Source of the DNA: Oreohelix idahoensis
Taxonomy: Eukaryota > Mollusca > Gastropoda > Stylommatophora > Oreohelicidae
Direction: 5' to 3'
DNA: 64,000 bases
NCBI GenBank assembly: GCA_024509875.1
Contig: JAMPIV010018787.1
Span: 124,001 to 188,000, forward strand
A program made the position numbers and the translations under genes. The notes under the pieces were generated by a model that saw only the letters and a list, made by a program, of their open reading frames with translations, searched no databases and was not told the DNA's origin. Of the stretch, positions 22,830 through 33,177 are shown in pieces (within the stretch, counting starts at the first letter, position 1; each line of letters opens with the position of its first letter).

Positions 22830-23480
22830 GTCGTTGTAGACAACAAATAAGACGATACACATGGAGCTAGCACCCGGGTGTTACCAGGGCCTGAAAGGGG
22901 AGCAGAGAATAGTAACACTGTACCCTACCATGCATGTCGTAAAAAGCGACTAAGGAAGGTTGGGCATGGGGCTGGTTACCCCTTCCCGTAAAAAACTTTT
23001 TACCAAAAAACTTCAACAAACATGGACAAGTCAAATACGGAATATAAATCAACTCAGCCTCCCAAGACAGAAGAAGGTCCTCTGGAAAGGAGGCGCATGA
23101 AGCAACCCAGAGAAAGCCGAAAGGAGTCTGGGTTACCGACTAACCTTTTTTCGTCTAGGAAAATCTCCAGGATTGGCACATGGAATGTTCGCACTCTATG
23201 TGAACAAGGGAAAACTGCACAGGTAGCAGCGAAATAGACCAAAAAACACATGGAGAAGAGAACTGGAAACAGAGGTGAAAATGATGAGGAAAACATGGAA
23301 AGAACTTGAGCGGATGGCACGGGACAGGAAGACTTGGCATATGCTTGCTGAAGGCATATGCTCCTTGGGGAGCTAAAGGGTATTGACATGGAGCTGGCAA
23401 ACTCAAAATGTAAAACATGTTGATCCAGAAACCTTAGCTGCAAGCGGTTGTGGTGGCTCCATGCTCTGTAAGGATCAAAA
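22830..23480 (+). pseudogene. Internally deleted LINE: endonuclease start joined to RT tail
   Basis: The frame from 23022 starts MDKSNTEYK and reaches RIGTWNVRTLCEQGK, the first conserved block of a LINE apurinic-type endonuclease. About 15 codons later the sequence jumps to the 3' end of the same kind of ORF (ELERMARDRKTWHM, AEGICSLGS), the tail seen at 50913-51116 and 58140-58255. Everything between, including the endonuclease active site and RT, is missing. Upstream 22840-22980 is GC-richer and looks like the LINE 5' UTR; the matching 5' flank lies left of G2 near 2080-2136. Not coding-competent. Confidence 0.75.
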
Positions 23481-23487
23481 AGGATAT

Positions 23488-23680
23488 TGTAATGATGCTG
23501 GTGTTGATGATGATGATGTTAATGATGGCGATAATGATGGTGGTGATGAAGATGTTAATGATGGTGGTGATGTTGATGATGGTGATGAGGTTGATGGTGA
23601 TGATGATGATGAGGTTGGCGGTGATGATGTTGATGATGATGAGGTTGATGATGTTGATGATGATGATGATGAGTGCATTT
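23488..23680 (+). repeat. (GAT)n-rich imperfect microsatellite
   Basis: About 190 bases of GAT/GGT/GTT triplets. All three frames stay open and encode low-complexity Asp, Met/Leu or Ser/Thr runs. Because it follows a LINE 3' end, it is probably an expanded LINE tail and not a gene. Confidence 0.85.
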
Positions 23681-24879
23681 AACTGAAAAGCTGTTTCCAT
23701 TTTTAGTGTAAGTTGTATAAGTTTGATTAGCGTCTAGCTATATTTCTTCGTAATTTCGTCAATAAATGACTGAATGTCCTTTTCGCTGTGTAAAGAGCCA
23801 TGGCGCTGATACCATTATAGCAGAGCCCATGAATGAAACCTTTTTTTGTGTGTGTAAAACTTTTGCCTCGTTTTGGCGAGGCGCGTCCCGTTCAACCTAG
23901 TCGGTTATATTAGGGCGCATGTCCAAATATAAAAGACCCTTAGGTCTGGGTTATTTTTTTTTTGAACCCTGCGCCCGAGAATATTTCATATTACCCCTGA
24001 AACAAAGGGCTGCAACTGTTGCATACAACCGATTAATATTTTGGGTAGTCTTTCTTAGTAACTTTGGTGACTACGTTTAGGTTGCAAACATTTCATATCT
24101 AATGCTTTTTTCCCAGGTTTCCTTTGGTAATATGTTTGCTCTTCTTTGTGCCTGCAAGGTTCAATATTTTAAACGTCATCCTGTTCATGAATATTGTCTA
24201 CTGTAGTTCTTTATTACCGAGCCAGCTAGCGCGTTACTTGAGGTTGTTTTTTTTATTTAAAAATAATTTAAGAAGAAAAAATATCTCGTTCAATCTCTGA
24301 TGCGTTATACTGTTGTACATTAGAGTAGCGGGCGGCACCCAGTCGATCCCGATCTACCCGTAGCTCACAGTGGATGATTTGGTAGATCTTTAGGTGACTG
24401 AGGGAAAACATACAGACTTTTTAAACTAGGGAAATTTTGAACTAGGCCTCTCCCGCTGATATTTAAAATCGAAGTGTAACCGGGATCAAAGGTACTTTTT
24501 CCCACATTCCCAATGAAAACGCCTGAGCGGGCTACTAAAATATGTACATGAACTGCGTGAGATTGGAACGCACTCTTTTCTTTGTAAGGCTCAACCCTTG
24601 CCATCGCTTAGAATCTCACATACACTTGCACACACACACATACACACACACACATATGTGTATAGTAGATCTTTAGAGTTCAGTGTTACTAAAGTAGATC
24701 CCTGAAGCTCATGAGTTGTCGACCCTTGCTATTTAATATACAAGGTGATTGAAAAGTCACCCCTTGTTTTTGTTTGTTGTTACAAACATCAAAATAAAGA
24801 GAAGTAACCACTAATTTACATGATGGCTACCTCAGCCTGATACAAACATAACTTCGAAATGGCAATGATTTTTATCAGA
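23681..24879. other. Intergenic, nothing firmly recognised
   Basis: No domain-bearing frame. A (CA)n stretch lies near 24630-24655. An ACAAGGTGATTGAAAAGTCA sequence near 24740 recalls some mariner termini, but no partner terminus is seen. Confidence 0.5.
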
Positions 24880-25190
24880 ACCAGATTCAGAAATAAATGA
24901 GATGCATAGCATCCAGGGCACACAAAAAATGATGCATATTACCAGCTCAGCAGAACAGAACGAGTGATAACCTTCAGACTCCGCACGTGCCACAATAGAT
25001 TGGGATACCATGGTATCAACAAGTTAAAGATAGGAACTGTGTAACTGTGGCATCGATAAAATGACTGTTCAACATCTGCTTCAAATATGCCGAGCATAGG
25101 AGGAACATAGAATGCCCATATGGCCGTCACTAGATATAAACAACCTGAAGCTTTGTTTGAAAATATTCAACTAGATGTAGGAGAGTGAAA
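24880..25190 (+). pseudogene. I-type LINE 3' remnant (after RNase H)
   Basis: Broken frames give a block RVITFRLRT-CHNRLGYHG followed by a KLKIGT segment and a worn Cys-rich EHLLQ-type tail. This is the region between RNase H and the 3' end seen intact at 50275-50540. There are several stops and shifts. It is 5'-truncated and old. The call rests on similarity to the better copy in this window. Confidence 0.6.
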
Positions 25191-25455
25191 AAAGAAAAAA
25201 AAAATATTAAATACTCTGTGTTACATTAACATTTCAGCCCAACATGACACCAGACCTGTTTTACACATGACGTCATACTTGGCAGCAATTTTTACTATTT
25301 CTTGTAACGTCAGGTCATTGGCCATTTTAGATTTTATTTACAATTTTTTAAATAACAATTCAAACATAAGTATTAGTGAAATGGAAGTTATCGATCCTTG
25401 TTTTGAATTTTTGTTTCGCCCATATTGATACAAATGAGGATACACAAATTATAGG

Positions 25456-25612
<157 letters not shown>

Positions 25613-27514
25613 AGGTATATAGTAGATCTATTTCCAGATAATATTTTTAATTACCAGTACCTGATCATGGTATCATTTCTCCTTTCCAATTATTGTACAT
25701 TCCGTAAATTAAAGTGCCCAGTTGTGTGAATGAGTTTATCTGCTTTTTTCCTTTGTCCTAAACAGGCAGTTTCTTCATATCTGTCATGGTGTTAATAAGG
25801 TGGAGGAGGGTGTGAAAGCCTGAGAAGTCTAGGGTGACACCTAAGTCACTATTTATTTGTCATTATTAACATGTGTTCTGAGAACTTGACTAGACTCACT
25901 TTCCTGCTATTCCCTTACCAACTCTTCTTCTTCCACTTTCAACTCACAAAGGAGCACAGGCATTCAACAAAACTTTGTCAATGTCGTAAACTCGACGTAT
26001 TTTTTTGTTCTGGGAAAAAAAACAATTATCTCCCATAGGTCATATCACACCTGGGTTACGCCCCTTAGTTTTTTCTTTCTACGGCAGAAGGGTATCGTTA
26101 ACGGCCAAGTTAATTTAATGACTGTTTGTGTCTTAGCTAATGCCCGTAAAATGGAGATAAATTATTTCTGACATCTATAATGGTCAAGGTCCTAATTAAA
26201 AGTAGCATCTTATTAACTTGGAGCGAATCGTAAATCTTACACACTTTTATAGAATAATGGTAGGTCTGATTCGGTCTCACGAAATGCAAAACTCTAACGG
26301 ATGACAACATAATGATTAGTGATGTTTTTTAGGTCACAAACTCTTTATGTGGGGAAACTAAAGTTTATTCTTCACTATTGTACTTTGCCAAATCTGAGGT
26401 CAGTTCAAGTATAGGCTAGTAACAGATTGAATTTAACCATCTGTGATAGGGCCGGAAAGACACCCGGCTTACCCCTTCACGGGAAGACACCCCAGCTTCC
26501 CCCTTCATTGTGAGTGGCACATTTATCGCCCATATTTTCGATGTGCGCGAAGCATGCTGGGATGTAAATTCTTCAAGATTGATGAAAAGGCCATAATAAC
26601 GCCTGAAAATTAGTTTTGGTGCATAGTTGTGTGTTATATTTGATAGTGGTGTTTTTGCTCTAGAAATAGTTGTGTATATCTGTGTTTTCATGCCTGGTAA
26701 AGCAAAATCGCGAGTGTCATTTAAGTGGCTAAATTAATCCGCGCAGCGCGGACTAAGTTGAGTGTTTAGGCTTAGCGGTTTATATAAAGAAATAGCAAGC
26801 ATCAAACCAGCCTATTTGAAGATCAGCCGCCCAGAGAGAACAGACGAAGTTAAGAACATCAATAGCGCCAAGCTGTTAAATGCCTTTGAGCCCGTGTATT
26901 TTAATGTTTAGTGAATTAGGTCTAAATAAATAGATAGATGTGTTCCCAAAGGAAATGTCTTTTTAGGGCATTATGATTTAGTCTCGAAATGATAGATGAG
27001 TGAAAATAATGTTTAATAGGTTTTATTAGGCATGCTAAGTCCAGATTGCGGCTGTAAGAGCGATTATTTCAGTCATCAGACCGGGCAAGAAAGCGAAGAT
27101 AGTATGAAAGTATTTTGTACATGAAACTGGACAGAAATGTTATCAGAAACTGCAATTTAGATAATATTAACTAGCTGGGAAGATGGCAGCCGGGAGGACC
27201 ACGTGTTGATGACCGTGCGTAAAAGAAGACGCCAAGGAGTCTGCATTTAACACTCTTAGTTATCACTTAATGTTACGCAGTTTTATATCGCGTGAATCGA
27301 CACGTGGGTGAAAGTATGTAATTTTCCCCAGTAATAGAAGAGAGAGTTTTCGTGGTAAATTTCCTTTATGTGATGACTAGTTCTAGTTGTTAAGTCAAGA
27401 GTAATTATATTTTATTTCTTTAGTGTAAAAGTAATTGAGTGTATTTCACGATTATTGATTATTCTACTGTATATATTTATGGGTTACTTTGAAGTGAGAA
27501 TATGTATTTAGATT
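25613..27514. other. Intergenic, no gene recognised
   Basis: AT-rich unique-looking sequence. A TATATAAAG box near 26783 follows a short palindrome CCGCGCAGCGCGG at 26739-26751. Together with an AATAAA near 28303 these could bound a degraded LTR that includes the hairpin region, but no termini can be fixed. Confidence 0.4.
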
Positions 27515-28095
27515 TCTGGAGAGCGTGCGTAAGGCACGTTGAGACAGGTGTTTCTCTGTTTGCTCCCAGCGGAGCATGGAAACACCAATGCAGCTGGTGT
27601 CCATTACAGGCCCACAATAAGCATTTTGATGCTATTGCTGTGGTTGTTTCGGTGACAGTAACGATGTGTTTCGTGTGATGAGTTCCCAATCTCATCAGGG
27701 GTCATATACGTCACGCTTGTTACCAGGCGCACCAGTCGCCACTTACGACATGTTCAGAGGGCAGTGACGAATATTGAGATGGATCAGTTCGAGGTGGTGG
27801 TTTACTCTTATTATTGAGAGTATTTGATGTACATGTAGTTGAAGAATATTATTTTATGTCCATGTTATTATTATTTAATTATGGTTATGTGTAGAATGGT
27901 ATGTGAGAGCACGTGGGCTCACTTGGAGATATATATTTCTCTTCTCCGCTCCTGTGGGAGCATGGGGCCACCAGTGTGGTTTCATCCGTATGAAGCATTC
28001 AGATGCTCGTGCAGTAGTAGTTTTGGTAGCAATCTGTGTTACACGGTGAGGTTGCCAGCCTCATGCACAACACCATATTAGTCGCACTGGATGAC
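27515..28095 (+). repeat. Diverged tandem repeat with four conserved small hairpins
   Basis: Two copies, about 27515-27735 and 27903-28090, share a series of short hairpins in the same order while loops and spacers differ. The second hairpin is GCTCC-CAGC-GGAGC versus GCTCC-TGTG-GGAGC. The third is AGCAT-TTTG-ATGC versus AGCAT-TCAG-ATGCT. The fourth is GATGAG..CTCATC versus TGAGG..CCTCA. The first is CGTGC..GCACG versus GAGC..GCTC. Related single copies occur near 464-530 and 62890-63070. The family is not recognised. It may be part of an LTR or a structured non-coding repeat. Confidence 0.55.
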
Positions 28096-29189
28096 ACGCA
28101 TGAGTGTGTGCGTGTGTGATAGTTGAGGGTGTCAGGTGGCGTGGAAGGATGAGAGTATCATTATTTAACTATGATTTTAACCAGCCGCTGCTTTGTTTGC
28201 GTCTTCAGAGTAGCAATCGGGGACATGCTGGGTGTTTTGTTTTGTTATGTTCGCTAGTTTATTTGTTTAATGTTTGCTTAGTCACTGAATGGGTTGTAAA
28301 AATAAATACAGCCCCTGCCTCTAGAATCAAGAGTTTTATTGTTGTTCGGGTCGGTGCGAGTGTGAAAAGAGAGTGATCAAACATATCACAATACTATCAT
28401 CATCACCATCTAGCCCACCCTATCACACATCTTTGCCAGCCTTAGAAAGAATTCTTGTTGAGTGGTTTAAGGGAAGAGCCGGGAAAACTTGGGCCTGATC
28501 TTGTTTCCTGAATCAGCAGGTAACCTCAATTGACTTTTGCTCGTAGAGCATAGTCCCAATGACCTGTCCTGAAATCACCAAGCAACAACCAGATACCCTA
28601 ACCAGATTCGACGCTGGACATCTCAGCTAAGTTGATATCTGCACTGGAACTCACCACTCTCCTACAATATAATCATGATGATAAAGTAGTGACACGAACT
28701 CTGTTAAATTTAAAATAAAAAAAACTCTCACACTAGCGGCTGTAATAGATCTCTCAGACATCAATTGTTTTATTCACTCTAATTCATTCATTCATTCAAT
28801 CATTCATTCAGTATACTTCCATTAATTAATAAATAACGTTTCTTTGTCATTTTCACTGCAACTTCCGTGTCGAGTGTATAGTACATTGATTATTGTTATT
28901 GGTTGATGTATGTGTTTAATTATTTGTTTTGTACTATTTTACGGGGGCTTATTTTATTAAATTATTTTCTACACGTATCAGAAGAATCAAGGTGACCAAC
29001 AGATCAATCTCCTCTTGAAATTATAACTGTTTCTGCAAGAGGAATTTAAATTGCTGTATTGTCTTTACTATCTTTCCTCTTGAAACTCACTATCTTAGGG
29101 GAACTCATTATTACGAGCCGTATTCAGTGGATCAGTCAGGAAAGATTTGATACGTACTTTAATTCATTATTATTTCTTCCTTCATCCTA
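28096..29189. other. Intergenic, short simple repeats only
   Basis: Contains AATAAA near 28303, a (CATC)n run near 28395 and a (TTCA)n run near 28785-28812. No domain-bearing frame. Confidence 0.5.
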
Positions 29190-29345
29190 TTTCTTTAAAT
29201 ATCCTGCCACAGTCAAATCTTCCTGTTCCATGACCACTTCATCTCCTTCCTGTCTGTCACCAGTTCTCGCTTCCGTGTGTTATTTTGTCTTTCTCTACCC
29301 CACTTACCCTAGGGGTTCCAGAATAGAGATTGTCTGGTAATGCTT
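29190..29345 (-). pseudogene. LINE family C 3' tail remnant
   Basis: Read on the minus strand, broken frames resemble 50925-51050: a DNLYSGTPRV block (compare DNPFSGSPRV), then a charged stretch and TGD/EMK-like residues. Short and worn. Confidence 0.5.
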
Positions 29346-29480
29346 TAAACAGGTTTTCCCATCCATCTCCATTGCCTTCCCCTCACCCCCTGCTCCACCG
29401 GCGCTAATCTGGCTCATGTCATTAGTTCCACATTAGTAATCTTCTTATACCACTTCAATCCTTCTATTTTACGCAATCAT

Positions 29481-29555
29481 CCATTTATGAAAGCCTATAT
29501 CTTTTCCATTTATGAAAGCGTATATCTTTTCCATTTATGAAAGCCTATATCTTTT
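29481..29555. repeat. 25-bp minisatellite, left segment (3 units)
   Basis: Exactly three units of CCATTTATGAAAGCCTATAT plus CTTTT. The same unit forms the large array at 44313-45022. The array is split by the LINE between them. Confidence 0.95.
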
Positions 29556-29570
29556 CTATATTGAAATGTT

Positions 29571-30166
29571 ATGATGGAAAGTCAACTCAGTAATAATTTG
29601 CCGGATCGGCCGATGCCCGCATTAACAACGACCGCGCTCTCATTGCCCCTTGAGAATGATAAGTCAGCGAATGGGGTACAAACACCTGTTTTGAAACTTC
29701 CAAGAGAAAATTTTGTTGTTGGAACTTGGAATGTACGCACGCTATATGCGTGTGGAAAAGTCAAAGAACTAACACATGAACTTGTTAGATACTCGTGGGA
29801 CATCCTGGGCCTAGCAGAAGTCAGATGGACAGGATTAGGTGAATCAATAACGGATGATGGTCACAAAATTTGGTTTAGTGGAGATGAGTCTAAACATCAG
29901 CATGGAGTAGGTTTTATCGTACATAAAGATAGATTGAACTCTGTTATCAGCTGCACCCCAATAAATAGCAGGCTTATCACCATTCGTATTGCAGCACATC
30001 CAAAAAACATCTCCATCATACAGGTATATGCCCCCACTACTGACTATGAGGATGAGGCAATTGATACATTTTATGACAATCTGGATGAAGCAATTAAGAA
30101 AATTCCAAAGAAATCGTGCTAGGTGATTGGAATGCTAAAATAGGGCCAGATGCATACGGTCACACG
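29571..30166 (+). pseudogene. LINE apurinic-type endonuclease (truncated)
   Basis: The ATG frame at 29571-30122 reads through about 45 residues of leader to GTWNVRTLY, then GLAEVRWTG (catalytic Glu block) and VYAPTTDYED. A one-base change near 30108 brings a stop, while the next conserved block GDWNAKIG lies in another frame up to 30166. There the G3 LTR begins. The C-terminal SDH block is absent. The enzyme nicks target DNA to prime reverse transcription; this copy cannot. Confidence 0.88.
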
Positions 30167-31473
30167 TGACACATACGGAGTGGAACAGACAAGACGATCA
30201 TGGTTACAGATTACAGATGCAAATGTCATACTTTAAAGTTGCTGATCATACTCTTAAATTCTTGGAGATTCTTCAACAATCAAGTCCTCTTCTATCCAAG
30301 TGAGCTGAGGATCACTTCTGTTCTCCGCTAATATACATTTACAATGAAGTCCGTTGACCTTCTTCCAAGGACGTCTATCGTGGTAAACGGATTCATGTTC
30401 AAGGATCAATCTTTGATATCATACCCGTAAAATTCCCAGACTTTCTTCATACAATACTTATGTAGCATATATATATAATCCAGACAAAGTCAGACACGGC
30501 AATACAATCAGGTTAGAGTCTTCTGTTGACTAACCTCTCCCAAAATCCATGCCATGACTTTGGCATTGGCGAAACGGCATATTAAAACATGTGAAGCATA
30601 CAAAATCAATTAACTTCGTTTCCTCGTAGGTATCCTCCCTCTACGGTAATTCAAACAAGGCAATCGACTCCGTTTGTCCATTCTAGGAATGACATACTAC
30701 GAAGGGAGCCGCGCTAGCGTAGTGGTTACAACACCGCTCTGGCGACCGGGTGATTCAGGATCAAACCCGGGCGACGGCATTTGAGGATTTTTCGTCGACC
30801 GGGAATTGGACTGGATTAACTCGAGACCTGGCGAGGACATTTGAAGGAGTGTTGTCGACCAGGGATTGGCGGCTCCTGAGCCGACCCAGCTGCAATGGGT
30901 ACCTCCGAAATCGGAGAGTATTTGCCTGAATGGCGAGGGACACCTGTCTCTGTACAAGTAAAAAGGGATACTCACGTAAAATCAATGTCAGGTTAGACAT
31001 AGTAATAACCTGAGATTTCGCCTCGAGTATTAGCGGGCGTACGCAAAAAAAAAAAAAAAAAAAAAAACATACTACGATGGATCCCCGCTAGACCATAACT
31101 AGGAGCGGCCTGATACTTCAATTAAAATCAATAAACATTCAATGTGAAATGGGGCGACACTTACATGATACTTCCACTATTGGCTTCGACATGAAGACCA
31201 ATATATATATCAATAGAAATAATGGCTTCCACCAACTTGCCACGAATACAAGAAATATTCCACGGACATCAACATGGTCCGTACTGCCCCATACAAAACA
31301 TGACGTCACAATCCCTAAACTAGGTTACCCGTGCGTCCAAAGCAACTCACACTGCATTGTGCACGTCAGTGCGTGAATCAATCGAACGCACAAATAATAT
31401 AACTATTTTAAGACTGGTGCGTACATTTGGCAGGACCGAAGACTACCCCCTTAGGTAATAAATGTACGTAACA
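30167..31473 (-). repeat. G3 3' LTR with SINE insertion
   Basis: About 931 bp after removing the SINE and one duplication copy. TG..CA ends (TGTTACG start on the element strand, shared with G1). AAGGGGAGGTAATAAGGG lies just inside the element at 31477-31496 (element strand), a good polypurine tract. Confidence 0.93.
30703..31067 (+). mobile_element. tRNA-derived SINE, family S1, in G3 3' LTR
   Basis: The head carries an A-box-like TAGCGTAGTGGTTA and a B-box-like GGATCAAACCC, the internal polymerase III promoter of a tRNA gene. It has a ~280-bp body and ends in about 23 A. An ACATACTACGA duplication flanks it (30692-30702 and 31067-31077, one A shared with the tail). The empty site is visible in the 5' LTR near 39408. 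The long pure A tail and its presence in only one of two near-identical LTRs show a very recent insertion. Confidence 0.93.
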
Positions 31474-32554
31474 GCTCCCTTATTACCTCCCCTTAAAAAA
31501 ATTAATTCTATTAATTTTTTGAACTTAGTACCCGAGAGAGGTGAGTCAAAACTACAACAAGATATATGAAATGCATAAAGTTATACCATATTAAGAAAAG
31601 AATATTAAACAAAATCAATATAACTAAATGATAGTATGCATTAAAGCACACATCCACAATCGACCTACTTTGGAATGTGGTAATATTCGAAGTAAAAACA
31701 AGTTGAAAATGAAAAATGAAAAAAAACCATAAAAAAAAGATGATAATAAAATTCAACTAAGTTTTCAAAAAAAAAAAAAAAAAATTTGAAACATGATTTC
31801 AAAAATGAAAATGAACAGCAACACTGATGATGATCAATGACAAGAGAATCAATAAAACAAAAAAAGTGAAAATACAATGTGCAAAAATGAAGCAATGCAA
31901 AATTAAACACTTTAAGAATCAACACCCTTAATGTTTTCTAACACTAGTACGGTTGACTAGTGATCTAACAGTGAGATATCATAACTAAGACCCGTGAATG
32001 CAGGTATTACGTGACAACTAAGAAAGTTAGTATGTGTGTGATCCATAATCAATTAAATAGATTAAATTGAATTATTCTAATTTATATATTTCTTAATTAC
32101 TAACAAATAACCAGTTACTAATATATTCTAAGTAATTCCAATATCACTATCAATATGTCAATGTTCAGTTACAACTAGTTAGTGATCGACGAGACGATGT
32201 TCTCAATGTTCCATACACGATAAAATATATTCTCGAACACGATATGTAGTGTAATATGTTCCATAGGAATAACAAATGTATATTTGTCGCTCTTAACAAT
32301 GTTTCCATACTAATAAAAAGTTATTGTAGTACCAATGTTCCCGTACTAATAAAATGTTACTCTAATAACACTGTTCCCGTTCTAATAAAACGTTACTATA
32401 GTATCAATGTTCCCGTACTAATAAAATGTTAATACACAAGAAGTAATGTTATAATCTATAAGTAAGTATATCATGAAAGTTATACTTATACGAATACTTC
32501 AGTTATATAAACAGTCTTTATAGATGTACAATCAATGATAATGTACAAAGTTAT
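31474..32554 (-). other. G3 3' untranslated region with 36-bp tandem repeat
   Basis: AT-rich, non-coding. Four units of exactly 36 bp (core GTTCCCGTACTAATAAAATG) lie at about 32298-32436. No env-like frame. Confidence 0.75.
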
Positions 32555-33177
32555 TCATGTTATCGGTGAGGATGTTTCAACATCTGGAAGTGGTTTAGTT
32601 TCGACAAGTTCGCTTGGGCATCTCGACAAACAGTCTGCGAACACATTCTTCACTCCAGGAATAGCTCGTATTTCAAAATTGAATGGTTGAAGCGCTATAG
32701 CGTAACGCGCTGACTTCGATGATTTTAACGTTCTTCGTGTTCAGTGCGGTAAGAGCTTTTTGGTCAGATTCCACCACAAAGTGTGAGCCGAGGAGGTAAC
32801 GTTCCAGTTTTGTGATTGCCCATACTAATGCGAGGAGCTCTTTATCCAGAACGGAGTATTTGAGTTCGCTCTCCGTAAGTTTTCTGGACACGTACATCAC
32901 CGGAAATAAGGTGCCGTTATATTCCTGCATCAAAACTGCAGCAATAGCGTAAGAAGATGCATCACTGCGAAGAATGAAAGTGAGATTTTTGTTAGGCAAC
33001 CTCAAAAAAGGTTCATTTGAAAAAAATCGTTTTATATAGTCTAACGCCGTTTGGTGATCCTGCGACCACTTTATTACATTAGATGTGCCTTTCTTCAGTA
33101 GAGACGAAAAAGGTGCAGCTATAGTAGACAAATGAGGGATGAATTTTGAATAGAACTGTATTAGTCCTAAAAGAGGT
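32555..33177 (-). pseudogene. pol: G3 RT C-terminus and RNase H (frameshifted)
   Basis: The frame from 33131 has LRSDASSYAI (first RNase H Asp), LDKELLALVW (Glu) and ESDQKAL (Asp). It then shifts near 32724, where four T's replace an expected three. The final ADCLSRCPS block follows in the next frame, to the stop at 32555-32557. A shift at the run of eight T near 33186 separates it from RT. All catalytic residues are present if both shifts are ignored. It degrades the RNA strand of the RNA-DNA hybrid. Confidence 0.87.

Noticed and set aside
23434..23700. Four overlapping frames encoding poly-Asp, poly-Met/Leu, poly-Ser and poly-Ile
   Set aside because: They are readings of a GAT triplet microsatellite with no stop codons, not proteins.
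24735..24775. Mariner-like terminus
   Set aside because: A single end resembling some Tc1/mariner termini, but no inverted partner, TA duplication or transposase; the following sequence is a LINE tail.
30703..30790. Possible functional tRNA gene
   Set aside because: A and B boxes are present but the cloverleaf does not close, and a long body with an A tail and flanking duplications marks it as a SINE.
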